In this document: positions 1-7,444 of the stretch, in pieces
How positions within the stretch are numbered: the first letter of the stretch is position 1
How the letters are laid out: each line of letters opens with the position of its first letter
Assembly: GCA_043777755.1 (NCBI GenBank)
Contig: JAYWHK010000232.1
Span: 1-21,733, forward strand
Length of the DNA stretch: 21,733 bases
Origin: CANHEE01 sp043777755
GTDB taxonomy: Bacteria > Bacteroidota > Bacteroidia > Chitinophagales > Saprospiraceae
Reading direction: 5' to 3'
Position numbers and translations under genes: made by a program
Notes under the pieces: model-generated
What the model was told of the DNA's origin: nothing
Seen by the model: only the letters and a program-made list of their open reading frames with translations
Database searches by the model: none

Positions 1-101
1 TTTTTTAAGGCTTTATTTTTTGAAAATACTTTATAATCAATTGATTTTTAGATAATTATGAAAAAATGGCTATAAAACCCTTAGCTTAATGACATTGGCT
101 T
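1..101. other. 3' flank of the SusC-like gene
   Basis: This short stretch lies downstream of the minus-strand transporter gene. The only minus-strand ATG in it (93-95) is followed by a stop after four codons, so no SusD-like gene begins within about 100 bases of the transporter stop. A perfect 12-bp palindrome, AATCAATTGATT, lies at 35-46. No convincing terminator is seen. Confidence 0.5.
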
Positions 102-3100
102 TTAGAACCCAATCTGCACACCGCCCAAATAAAATCTCGGTTGCGGATACAAACCTCTATCCACACCAAAACTACCGCCGCCAATTTCAGGGTCAAAACC
201 ACTGTATTTGGTCAAAGTCAATAGATTATTGCCCGAAATATAAAGGCGACATCTATTCAAACCAATTTTTTGAGAAAGGTTTTTAGGAACAGTATAACCA
301 AATTGTAGCGTTTTGATGCGGAAAAAGCTACCGTCTTCTACATAAAAATCTGAACTACGGCTAAAATTTTGGTTCGGGTCGTTCATCGCTAAACGAGGAT
401 AAGTCGTGCTTGTGCCTTCGCCTGTCCAACGCTCAAGTGCATCGGTTGTCATGTTTGCCATTTGAAGGTCAAAACGACGAGTAGCTCTGAAAATCTGATT
501 GCCCGCTACACCTTGTCCAAACAAATTCATGTCAAAACCTTTGTACGCCAAGGTCAAAGTGAAACCATAAGTAATATTTGGTGTTGGATCACCAATCTTT
601 CCACGGTCATCAGCATCAATTTTGCCATCTGCATTGCTATCTTTGAAACGAAAATCGCCCGCTTTTGCTTTTGGTTGTAGCAATTTTCCATCTGTTCCAA
701 CGTGTGCATTGACTTCATTTTGATTTTGAAAAATACCGTCTGTTTGGTAGCCGTAAAAATAACCAATTGGTTCGCCTACTTTGACACGAGTAATTTCAAG
801 ACCTTGCGGACTAAATGTTTGACCAGGCAAAAACTTTTTGTCTTCGCCCAAATAAGTCACTTCGTTCTTTAGAAAAGACACATTACCATTCAAACCAATG
901 TTCCAATTGATAGTTCTTTTAGCAAAACCCAATTCTAATTCTACCCCTTTGTTTGACATCGTAGCGATGTTTCCGATAGGACCAGCGTTTCCGACGTAGC
1001 CAGGAACGGCAATTCCTAAGAGCATATCGCTTGTTTGTTTGTCAAAAACATCAAATGCCAATGTCCAATATTTTGCAAAACGAGCATCAATACCAATATT
1101 CGTTTGCGTTGTTTTTTCCCAACGCAAGTCAGGGTTCGCAATCGCATTTGGGCTTGACCCATTTGTAAGGTCGTCTTTGATACCAAATGTGTAATTTCTA
1201 AAACCGCCAACAGTACTTACATAAAGGTTATCTGCAATTTTATCATTTCCATTTACACCCCAAGAAGCACGAATTTTTAAGAAATTAATCAATTTGCTAT
1301 TTTTTAAAAAATTCTCTTCTGTCAATACCCAACCTGCTGAAAGCGAAGGGAAAGTACCATATTTATTGTTAGAACCGAATTTTGAAGAGCCATCTTGACG
1401 CAAAATACCTGTAAATAAGTATTTTTCTTTGTAATTATAAATTAAACGACCAAAAAGCGATGTACCTGTATTGATATATTCATAACCATAAAAAGACTGC
1501 GTTTCTTTTGGTGTTCCAAAAATCAACGACGCATCTTTAATACTCGTCGCAGGGATATTTTCAACGCCACCGCCAATGCCTTGACCTTGGTTTTTTTGCG
1601 CTTCTGTACCTGCTAAAAGGGTAATATTGTGGTCGCCTAACGCACGATTATAAGTCAAAGTATTCGTCAAGTTCCAAACAACACCACGATTTTGGTTGCG
1701 ACCATAACGGGTGATAGCATTGCTATTCGCAGCATTTAGATAAAAAACAGGTTGAAAACCTTCGCCACGCCAAAACGCCAAATCCGTTCCAATCGTAGAT
1801 TTAAAATTCAAACCTTTCAAAATTTGAACATCTAAAAAAGCACTTGCCACGATTTTGTCCGAAGAATTGCTACCTTGTGCTATTTGAAGTGCAGCCAACG
1901 GATTTAAAATTTCCGAAGTTACATATTTTGAAATACCATAAGGACTGCCATTTTCATCACGCACCACAGGGAAATTTTTATAGATAGAATTGTTTAATTC
2001 TGTTGGGTCAGTCACAACCAAAGGCGTAAGTGGGTCTAAATTTATGGCACGACCAAGCGGCGAACCATACTCAGAATTGGTCGAAACACCAACATTATTG
2101 ACATAAGTGTAGCCAAAAGTGTTGCCCAATGTGATATGATCCGTTATTTTGTGCGTAGAGTTGAAACGTGCAGTAAAACGCTTCCAGTTAGAATTGCTTT
2201 TTGCAACGATACCTTCTTGGTCAAAATAACCAACCGAAGTAAAATATTGCGAGCGTTTTGTGCCCGCCGAAATACTCAATTCATGGTTTCTAATCAAAGC
2301 ATCATTGCTAAAAACCGCACCTTGCCAATCTGTTCCTGTTGTACCCAATGCGCTTGGATTTGGGAACAAAATTGAACCACCACCAGCAACCGAAGCCTCA
2401 TTCATCAACGTCCCATATTCTGTTGGATTAAGCAAAGAGAGCTTTTTCCAAGGCGATTGTTTGCCCCAATAGGTATGATAGCTTACGTTAAAACCTTCTG
2501 TTGTACCTTTTTTAGTCGTCACGATGATAACGCCATTTGCAGCACGAGTTCCATAGATTGCTGCTGAAGCTGCATCTTTCAGTACCTCAATGCTCTCAAT
2601 ATCGCCTTGATTAAGGTACTCAATGCCGCCCAAAATCGGAACGCCATCAACAACATACAAAGGCTCACTATTGTTGATAGAAGTAGTACCACGAATACGG
2701 ACGGTTGCGCCTTCGCCAGGTTGCCCCGAGCCAGAAGTTACACGCACGCCCGAAGTACGCCCTTGCAAACTCTGCTCAATACGTTGCACAGGCATATTTT
2801 CTAAATCTGACGATTTAACCTTAGAAATTGCGCCTGTTACGACCGCTTTTTTCTGAACGCCGTAACCAACGACCACAACTTCCTCTAAGAGTTTGTCGTC
2901 TTCGCTGAGTTGAACGTCCAAATTTTGCTTACCATCTACATTGATTTCCAATGTTTTGTAGCCGATGTAAGAGATTTCGAGTGTTGCGTTAGCGGCACAA
3001 CGAATTTCAAAACGTCCGTCAATATCAGTGGCCGTTGCGTTTTTAGCATTTTTTTCTTTGATGGTTACGCCAATCAAGGTTTCCTTTTTTGCGGCATCAG

Positions 3101-3185
3101 TTACCGCTCCTGTCACTTTATTTTGAGCGAAAGCGACGAGTTGTGCAATTAGAAATACGAATAGAAATAAGTACTTTTGTTTCAT
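102..3185 (-). CDS. SusC/RagA family TonB-linked outer membrane protein
   Basis: Outer-membrane TonB-dependent transporter of the SusC/RagA type, which imports glycans or peptides, usually with a SusD-like lipoprotein lid. From the chosen start the protein has 1027 aa: signal peptide 1-21 ending AFAQ, a carboxypeptidase-regulatory-like beta-sandwich about 24-95, the family motif EEVVVVGYG at 101-109, a plug domain about 114-226 (with VRIRGTTS and YVVDGVPI), then a long beta-barrel ending in an aromatic residue (GGVQIGF). Length is typical for the family. The frame can be extended four codons to a TTG at 3197, but ATG 3185 starts the signal peptide directly and gives the same promoter-to-start distance as gene 4471-6348. 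No SusD gene follows within 100 bp. The family is certain; the substrate is unknown. Confidence 0.95.
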   Translation of the reverse strand: MKQKYLFLFVFLIAQLVAFAQNKVTGAVTDAAKKETLIGVTIKEKNAKNATATDIDGRFEIRCAANATLEISYIGYKTLEINVDGKQNLDVQLSEDDKLLEEVVVVGYGVQKKAVVTGAISKVKSSDLENMPVQRIEQSLQGRTSGVRVTSGSGQPGEGATVRIRGTTSINNSEPLYVVDGVPILGGIEYLNQGDIESIEVLKDAASAAIYGTRAANGVIIVTTKKGTTEGFNVSYHTYWGKQSPWKKLSLLNPTEYGTLMNEASVAGGGSILFPNPSALGTTGTDWQGAVFSNDALIRNHELSISAGTKRSQYFTSVGYFDQEGIVAKSNSNWKRFTARFNSTHKITDHITLGNTFGYTYVNNVGVSTNSEYGSPLGRAINLDPLTPLVVTDPTELNNSIYKNFPVVRDENGSPYGISKYVTSEILNPLAALQIAQGSNSSDKIVASAFLDVQILKGLNFKSTIGTDLAFWRGEGFQPVFYLNAANSNAITRYGRNQNRGVVWNLTNTLTYNRALGDHNITLLAGTEAQKNQGQGIGGGVENIPATSIKDASLIFGTPKETQSFYGYEYINTGTSLFGRLIYNYKEKYLFTGILRQDGSSKFGSNNKYGTFPSLSAGWVLTEENFLKNSKLINFLKIRASWGVNGNDKIADNLYVSTVGGFRNYTFGIKDDLTNGSSPNAIANPDLRWEKTTQTNIGIDARFAKYWTLAFDVFDKQTSDMLLGIAVPGYVGNAGPIGNIATMSNKGVELELGFAKRTINWNIGLNGNVSFLKNEVTYLGEDKKFLPGQTFSPQGLEITRVKVGEPIGYFYGYQTDGIFQNQNEVNAHVGTDGKLLQPKAKAGDFRFKDSNADGKIDADDRGKIGDPTPNITYGFTLTLAYKGFDMNLFGQGVAGNQIFRATRRFDLQMANMTTDALERWTGEGTSTTYPRLAMNDPNQNFSRSSDFYVEDGSFFRIKTLQFGYTVPKNLSQKIGLNRCRLYISGNNLLTLTKYSGFDPEIGGGSFGVDRGLYPQPRFYLGGVQIGF

Positions 3186-3245
3186 GTATTTTTTCAAATT
3201 TTAGTTTTAAAATGTATAAAAAATCTGATTTGTAATTTTGGGAAA

Positions 3246-3304
3246 CAAATGTAGGTAAAAAATAATAATATGTATGTAAAAAGGTGTGACAAATACAAGA
3301 CAGG
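3246..3304 (-). promoter_or_regulatory. Promoter and candidate activator site of the SusC-like gene
   Basis: On the minus strand a Bacteroidota -7 box TACATTTG lies at 3246-3253, 61 bases from the start codon. No good -33 TTG is present. Upstream at 3288-3302 (plus strand) is GACAAATACAAGACA, in which GACA recurs after 11 bp, one helical turn. The same box occurs at the same distance upstream of gene 4471-6348. A poor -33 plus a tandem site just upstream suggests an activator-dependent promoter; this is inference. Confidence 0.55.
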
Positions 3305-3338
3305 GTGTATTTTTGTAAAAAAAGGTGTAAAAAGTAAG

Positions 3339-3365
3339 AAGTCGTAGTAGATTTTACCACGACTT
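3339..3365 (-). terminator. Candidate terminator of the DUF4365-like operon
   Basis: Inverted repeat AAGTCGTAGTA / TACCACGACTT with a 5-base loop and one mismatch, about 30 bases past the stop of gene 3397-3876 on the minus strand. The T tract after it in that direction is weak (CTTACTTTTT), so termination is likely but not certain. Confidence 0.5.
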
Positions 3366-3396
3366 TTATAACTAAAAGGAAAAACAACTTAGAGAA

Positions 3397-3876
3397 TCAG
3401 TGTGCAATCATAGGAAAATTTATAAAATTATTCCAAAATGACTTAAAATTATAATTCCAGCACATTATATCTTGATTGAGTTTAAATGAAAAATACAAAG
3501 TAATATTATCGCTTTTCAACTCTACTTCCAACTGTTGGTAAATTTCATAAAGTATTTCTCTATGAACAACAATATGCCCAGCCCAACCATTCTGTTCATG
3601 ACGAACAGAAAAGACATAGATTAATTCTGGTGTTACTTCTCGTTTTAGTTGATGAAAAGGAAGGTTAAATTGAACACTAAAATTATCGCCTCGTTGCGTA
3701 CTCGTAGCCGTTTTGACTTGTACTCTAATAAATTCGCCATTTTGATCACGAACAACAAAAATATCATCGCCAATATCCACTTCTGGTACTGCTACATTCC
3801 AACCTCTACAAAGAAGCTCAGACATTACTGCAAATTGCCCTGCTTTTCCAAGATAGAGATGCTTACGCTTCGACAT
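3397..3876 (-). CDS. DUF4365-like PD-(D/E)XK protein, putative nuclease
   Basis: 159-aa soluble protein. Its N-terminal half has the layout of DUF4365 and related PD-(D/E)XK nucleases: a helix with E20 (GQFAVMSELL), then VDIGDD with D34 and D38, then a strand ending VQVKT with Q53 and K55. The rest is beta strands and helices without a motif I recognise. In this fold these residues bind metal and cut DNA, but many DUF4365-like proteins have no known activity. The start codon overlaps the end of the upstream 97-aa gene by 14 bases, so the two are one translationally coupled operon. No methyltransferase is nearby, so an ordinary restriction-modification pair is not supported. The fold call is fairly sure; the function is not. 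Confidence 0.7.
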   Translation of the reverse strand: MSKRKHLYLGKAGQFAVMSELLCRGWNVAVPEVDIGDDIFVVRDQNGEFIRVQVKTATSTQRGDNFSVQFNLPFHQLKREVTPELIYVFSVRHEQNGWAGHIVVHREILYEIYQQLEVELKSDNITLYFSFKLNQDIMCWNYNFKSFWNNFINFPMIAH

Positions 3877-4156
3877 TTTCTAAATTTTTTGAAAAGAAAA
3901 TTTCGCTTTTATCGCCATCCATAAAAACAATTTTTTTTACTTTTTGAGCTAAAACATCCATTTCTATACCTAAAAGGGCAGGTAAAAAGTGTTTTTCAAC
4001 CCTGTCTGTAATATTTCTATCATCTATAACAACATAGATTTTTTGCAAAGGATCAGCTTCTGGAAAAGCCGCTTTGAATTGTTTGCGCATCATAGGGTCT
4101 AATGCGATATTTACAGCGTTCATTTGCTTGAAAAACTTTACAACTAATGTATCCAT
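3863..4156 (-). CDS. Hypothetical 97-aa protein, partner of the DUF4365-like protein
   Basis: Small soluble protein, first gene of the two-gene operon with 3397-3876. It has no signal peptide or membrane segment. It starts MDTLVVKFFKQM, has a beta strand with acidic residues (KIYVVIDDRN) and a central hydrophobic helix-like stretch. I do not recognise the family. A strong -7 box (TATCTTTGC, 4176-4184) 20 bases before the ATG supports a real, expressed gene. The 14-base overlap with the next gene suggests the two products act together or are made in fixed proportion. It could be an accessory or inhibitor of the nuclease-like partner, but nothing in the sequence shows that. Confidence 0.75.
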   Translation of the reverse strand: MDTLVVKFFKQMNAVNIALDPMMRKQFKAAFPEADPLQKIYVVIDDRNITDRVEKHFLPALLGIEMDVLAQKVKKIVFMDGDKSEIFFSKNLENVEA

Positions 4157-4175
4157 TTTAAAGTATATTTACAAT

Positions 4176-4184
4176 GCAAAGATA
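4176..4184 (-). promoter_or_regulatory. -7 promoter box of the 97-aa/DUF4365 operon
   Basis: Minus-strand TATCTTTGC is an exact Bacteroidota -7 consensus (TAnnTTTGC), 20 bases upstream of ATG 4156. No clear -33 TTG at 19-21 bp is seen; a TTG lies about 25 bp upstream in an A/T run. Confidence 0.7.
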
Positions 4185-4387
4185 CGATTTTTTTTTTAAT
4201 TATTTTTCACAATTTATCAATATCCTCATAAACATTTGATATTGTTACACTTACGCCAATTGAATTGAGATAAAATAGAAATGTCATTGTCTTTAATAGT
4301 AGTAGAACTTAGGTTAAAAAAAATTATTACGACAAAGATACCGCTTTTTGAGAACCAAAAAGCGAATTAGTTTTTACGAAAACAAAG

Positions 4388-4428
4388 AAAAAACCGCTAC
4401 ACAGCTTTGAGCCACGTAGCGGTTTTTT
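4388..4428 (-). terminator. Rho-independent terminator of the T9SS protein gene
   Basis: Perfect 13-bp arms AAAAAACCGCTAC (4388-4400) and GTAGCGGTTTTTT (4416-4428) around a 15-base loop. Minus-strand RNA ends in a U run after the stem. It lies about 40 bases past the stop of gene 4471-6348. The A/T tails on both sides would let it act in both directions. Confidence 0.85.
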
Positions 4429-4470
4429 TATGCTAAAAGAAAAATTTTAAATTTTTACTTTCAACTTTTA

Positions 4471-6348
4471 TTAGTGGCTTACCACGATTTTTTCCATTTG
4501 TACCAATGTACCAACTTTTGCTTGTAACAAATACAAACCATTTGGCAATTGACCTACCGAAATTGATTGCTGGCGAGTATTCGCTTCAATTTGGTAAGAA
4601 GCCAATATTCTACCATCTAATGAAATAATGTTAATTTGCTTTGTTTTTGCATCAACATTTTCATCAAAAATAACAGTTACATTTTCGCTTGCAACCGTTG
4701 GTTGGATTTTGATTAAGTTATCTACCAAAATATCATTTGTTCCAACACCTGGGCATTTTGAACAAGTACTGTAGCAATATGCTGTCAAAATACTGTCCTT
4801 GCTTACTTCCATCTTACGATTAACAAAAGCACCAGAAGGGTCAGTAACGGTACAAGGATCGCCTGTTTTGAATTGCTCTGACTTCGCCCAATTATCTAAT
4901 TGGAACTTGAACTCGTGCTTACCAGCAGGAACTGCATCAATTGAACCTTCAAAAATCTTATTTTTGTCTGGGTCTAAAAGCTCATTAGCATCAGGTGACC
5001 AGTTGTTGAAAGTACCACTTACATATACTTTTCCAAAAGTTTCTGTACTTTTTGACATATCCACACGGAATGTGATTTTAGCAGGTTTTGGTGCGCCTGT
5101 GCAGTTCGTCGTTGTAGAACAAGTACCGTAACAAGTCGTAATTACTGTATCTTTAGTTACTGGAGCTAATTTTCTGTCGTCAAAATTTGAAGGGTTAGCA
5201 CAAGGAAGTCCAGTAATTTTTTCTTTACAAGAATAATCAGGACAGTTGCCATTTGCAAAAGAATAAAAAGAAGTAAAACCTTTTTGACGCTCTACTTTGA
5301 TGGTATAAACGCCATCTTTGTCAGGGTCTTGCAAACGGTGCTTTCCTCCTGGAGCGTCAAAATTTCCGCCACCAACAAGATAAACGCCATCAGGACTTGG
5401 AGCAATACTCGCCGTTCCCAACTTAAATTCAATATTTACAGCATCACCACATTTGTAACAGCTGTTCCAACATACTGTTGGCAATACCTTGTCTGTCGCA
5501 ACCGTTACTGAGCGATTGTGGAATGTACCAGTGGTAACTGTACACGTTTCAAAACCATTGAATTGCTCCTGCGCAGCCCAGTTGTCAGTTGTAAATTTGT
5601 ACTCCTGTACGCCCTGAGGTATTGTCAATTCTGCCGAATACACTTTATCTCCATCAGGATCTTTCAATTCATTCGCATCACCTGACCAAGTATTGAAAGC
5701 ACCACTTACATATACTTTGCCAAAACCAGTTTGGTTTTTCATATCCACGTTGAAAGTAATCTTTTTAGGACCAACAGAACCTGGCTTTACTACTAAATCA
5801 TCAAAATACCATGTTTTTTCAGCAGTAAGAACCGTTCCGAAATCAAAGAAAAGTACTGGTTTCTTGTAAGAAGCACCAGTTGCTGGTTTAAAAGGAGAAA
5901 CAGCAGAGTTCACACTTGGGTCAAAACAAACTTCTACCCATTTGTTGATTTCTGTAATAGCTACTATTTGCTCCCAATCGCTTACTCCATTTGAGCCTTT
6001 TTCTAATTTTAGCATAACATTGCCTACATGGTCAGACCAAACTTTCATACAAATCATGCCACCCGTGGTAACATCAACCTCTGTGGCAGGAAATGGTTTG
6101 GGTTGGGCGCCAGCCCAAGATTGCGAAGCAGCTGGTTTTTTAAAGTCGCTTACTTTAGCAGAAGTATTGATTCCTGTTTTATCAGGATTGTCAATAATAC
6201 TTGTCAATTGTGGCTCAAGTGTACTTCCAAAATACTCAAAAGTAGTTGATTTTGGAGCTGATTCAAAATCTAAAATCGTGATTTGTGCCGAAGCAAAGTT
6301 GCTCATCAATAAGCAACACAAAAATGCGAAAAAGTAATTTTTTTTCAT
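4471..6348 (-). CDS. Secreted multi-module protein with T9SS sorting domain, probable carbohydrate binding
   Basis: 625-aa protein exported by Sec (signal peptide 1-22, ending ASAQ) and then by the type IX system. Modules: a jelly-roll-like domain about 22-190 ending TWYFDDLVV; three beta-sandwich repeats at about 196-301, 304-417 and 424-533; and a C-terminal T9SS type A domain about 545-625 (DGRILASY, LPNGLYLLQ, ending KIVVSH). Repeats 1 and 3 are close relatives, sharing FGKVYVSG.FN.WS.DANEL.DPD and KF..DNWA..EQF; this resembles starch-binding or CBM48-like folds. Each repeat ends in a Cys cluster. No catalytic glycosidase motif is seen, so it probably binds rather than cuts. It has its own promoter resembling that of the SusC-like gene and its own terminator. 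The sorting domain is sure; ligand binding is inferred. Confidence 0.9.
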   Translation of the reverse strand: MKKNYFFAFLCCLLMSNFASAQITILDFESAPKSTTFEYFGSTLEPQLTSIIDNPDKTGINTSAKVSDFKKPAASQSWAGAQPKPFPATEVDVTTGGMICMKVWSDHVGNVMLKLEKGSNGVSDWEQIVAITEINKWVEVCFDPSVNSAVSPFKPATGASYKKPVLFFDFGTVLTAEKTWYFDDLVVKPGSVGPKKITFNVDMKNQTGFGKVYVSGAFNTWSGDANELKDPDGDKVYSAELTIPQGVQEYKFTTDNWAAQEQFNGFETCTVTTGTFHNRSVTVATDKVLPTVCWNSCYKCGDAVNIEFKLGTASIAPSPDGVYLVGGGNFDAPGGKHRLQDPDKDGVYTIKVERQKGFTSFYSFANGNCPDYSCKEKITGLPCANPSNFDDRKLAPVTKDTVITTCYGTCSTTTNCTGAPKPAKITFRVDMSKSTETFGKVYVSGTFNNWSPDANELLDPDKNKIFEGSIDAVPAGKHEFKFQLDNWAKSEQFKTGDPCTVTDPSGAFVNRKMEVSKDSILTAYCYSTCSKCPGVGTNDILVDNLIKIQPTVASENVTVIFDENVDAKTKQINIISLDGRILASYQIEANTRQQSISVGQLPNGLYLLQAKVGTLVQMEKIVVSH

Positions 6349-6408
6349 AAATTTTTAAAAAAATTTAATTTTTAAATTAAAATAAAATACAATAAAATTA
6401 TTTTGAAA

Positions 6409-6467
6409 CAAATGTAAGTGAAAGATTATATATGTAGTGTGAAAATATTGGACAAATACTGGACAAA
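6409..6467 (-). promoter_or_regulatory. Promoter and tandem operator-like box of the T9SS gene
   Basis: Minus-strand -7 box TACATTTG at 6409-6416, 61 bases from ATG 6348. Upstream is a perfect direct repeat of TGGACAAA (plus strand, 6449-6456 and 6460-6467) spaced 11 bp. It includes GACAAATACTGGACA at 6451-6465, matching the SusC promoter box at the same 42-bp offset from the -7 box. Probably a binding site for a shared activator; the regulator is unknown. Confidence 0.6.
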
Positions 6468-6732
6468 GTAAAAATATTAGACTTGTATTGATTTTTAGCT
6501 CAAAAAACATAATTATAAGTAAATGGACAAGATGTTTGTAATAAATTGAAAATCAAATATTTATCTTAGTTTCCGAAATCTTGTACTTGTAACCTAAACG
6601 CATTTTCGCACACAGATTTTCGCAGATAAAATCAATAAATTAACCATACTTGTGATACTTTACAGCTAATACACCGTCACTTATACTCGTTTGCATTAGG
6701 TTTTACCCTTTTAGTAAAAATGGATTTTAGAG

Positions 6733-6891
6733 AATCTACAGCACTTTGTCATCTTTGTCCAAAGGACTCCTTCGTGAGAGCGATAGCGAAAAGAACTCGA
6801 AATAAGTGTTTGCTCTAAGTGTACACTTAGAGAGAACCTCTTATCTGGTTCTTCAACCTTGACGGTTGAAGATGACAAAGTGCTGTAGATT
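6733..6891. repeat. MITE-like element with perfect 23-bp terminal inverted repeats
   Basis: The outer arms at 6733-6755 and 6869-6891 are perfect 23-base inverted repeats (core TCTACAGCACTTTGTCATC). Inside are a perfect 20-bp palindrome CTCTAAGTGTACACTTAGAG at 6813-6832 and a 9-bp hairpin at 6850-6858/6864-6872 (CTTCAACC / GGTTGAAG) that abuts the right arm. There is no open frame inside and no clear target-site duplication. Size and structure fit a non-autonomous miniature transposable element or a large REP-type repeat. Confidence 0.65.
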
Positions 6892-6990
6892 TGCTATATT
6901 TTCGTTTCTAATGATAAAACCTTATGTGTTACAGTATAATATTTTACAGTAAGGAAAAATGTAAAATTTTATTATTTAAAATTAAAAAAT

Positions 6991-7015
6991 TAGTTTAATA
7001 ACTATAAATTTAGTT
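6991..7015. promoter_or_regulatory. Candidate BlaI operator
   Basis: Alternating half-sites TAGTT (6991-6995), AACTA (7000-7004) and TAGTT (7011-7015) form two overlapping inverted repeats that run into the -33 TTG of the blaI-like promoter. BlaI/MecI repressors bind dyads at their own promoters, so autoregulation here is plausible. The half-site does not match the TACA/TGTA core known in Firmicutes. Confidence 0.3.
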
Positions 7016-7045
7016 GCATAATTAAAATATTAGCTGTATCTTTGC
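7014..7045 (+). promoter_or_regulatory. Promoter of the blaI-blaR-like operon
   Basis: -33 TTG at 7014-7016, a 20-bp spacer, and -7 TATCTTTGC at 7037-7045: a full match to the Bacteroidota promoter. The -7 box covers the TTG codon at 7042, which rules that codon out as the start and selects ATG 7072. Confidence 0.8.
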
Positions 7046-7071
7046 GTTATAAATTTAAACAATTGATTTTT

Positions 7072-7431
7072 ATGCAAAAACTAACAACATCAGAAGAGGA
7101 AATTATGCAATACCTTTGGGAATTGGAACGGGCGACGGTCAGCCAAATCATTGAACAAATGCCAGAACCTCGACCACCTCACAGCACAATTTCGTCGTTT
7201 ATCAGAATTTTAGAAAAAAAAGATTTCGTCAGCCACAAAGCGTATGGAAAAACGCACGAGTATTTTCCGCTTGTATCAAAAGAGCAATACAGTACTCGTT
7301 CTGTTATGGAATTGGTACGGGATTATTTTGATGGTTCTGTCAATAGTTTGGTTTCTTTTTTGGTCAAAGACGAAAAAGTGAATGTGGCAGAATTGGAAGA
7401 AATGTTGAAAAAACGAACAGAGAACAATTAA
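7072..7431 (+). CDS. BlaI/MecI-family transcriptional repressor
   Basis: 119-aa winged-helix repressor of the BlaI/MecI/CopY family. The N-terminal half carries the family pattern: LTTSEEEIMQYLW, then VSQIIEQMP, the recognition part STISSFIRILEKKDFV, and a wing around AYGKTHEYFPL. The C-terminal half is a dimerisation helix region rich in E and K. BlaI proteins hold an operon shut until cleaved after a signal from the membrane partner. The partner gene follows after 13 bases. The frame extends ten codons to a TTG at 7042, but that overlaps the -7 box, so ATG 7072 is chosen. The family is certain; the signal is unknown, and no beta-lactamase gene is present here. Confidence 0.92.
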   Translation: MQKLTTSEEEIMQYLWELERATVSQIIEQMPEPRPPHSTISSFIRILEKKDFVSHKAYGKTHEYFPLVSKEQYSTRSVMELVRDYFDGSVNSLVSFLVKDEKVNVAELEEMLKKRTENN

Positions 7432-7444
7432 CAATTTTTTTATT

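Larger units (their letters stand above)
4157..4470. other. Intergenic region between the T9SS gene and the 97-aa gene
   Basis: 314 bases. It holds the operon -7 box at 4176-4184, a second minus-strand -7-like box TATCTTTG at 4333-4340, a perfect hairpin with 9-bp arms at 4342-4364 (CGCTTTTTG / CAAAAAGCG), and the terminator at 4388-4428. No coding frame or tRNA was seen. Confidence 0.6.
6349..7071. other. Long intergenic region with MITE-like element and divergent promoters
   Basis: 723 bases with no credible coding frame. It holds the minus-strand promoter of the T9SS gene (6409-6467), a 159-bp inverted-repeat element (6733-6891) and the plus-strand promoter of the blaI-like gene (7014-7045). 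The rest (6470-6732 and 6892-6990) is AT-rich, with short repeats of TTTACAG/TTACAG and TTTTCGCA only. Confidence 0.6.

Noticed and set aside
3186..3197. TTG start for the SusC-like gene, four codons upstream
   Set aside because: ATG 3185 begins the signal peptide and lies 61 bases from the -7 box, the same as in the T9SS gene.
3118..3387. 89-codon minus-strand frame overlapping the SusC promoter and signal peptide
   Set aside because: It is out of frame with the transporter, covers the promoter and operator-like box, and has a composition typical of translated AT-rich spacer.
5942..6337. 131-codon antisense frame in the T9SS protein gene
   Set aside because: Lies wholly opposite the N-terminal jelly-roll coding region with no recognisable protein features.
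6813..6832. 20-bp palindrome as a stand-alone operator
   Set aside because: It lies inside the inverted-repeat element and far from either flanking promoter, so it is better seen as part of the element.
7042..7071. TTG start for the blaI-like gene, ten codons upstream
   Set aside because: It lies inside the -7 box, so it would not be in the transcript.
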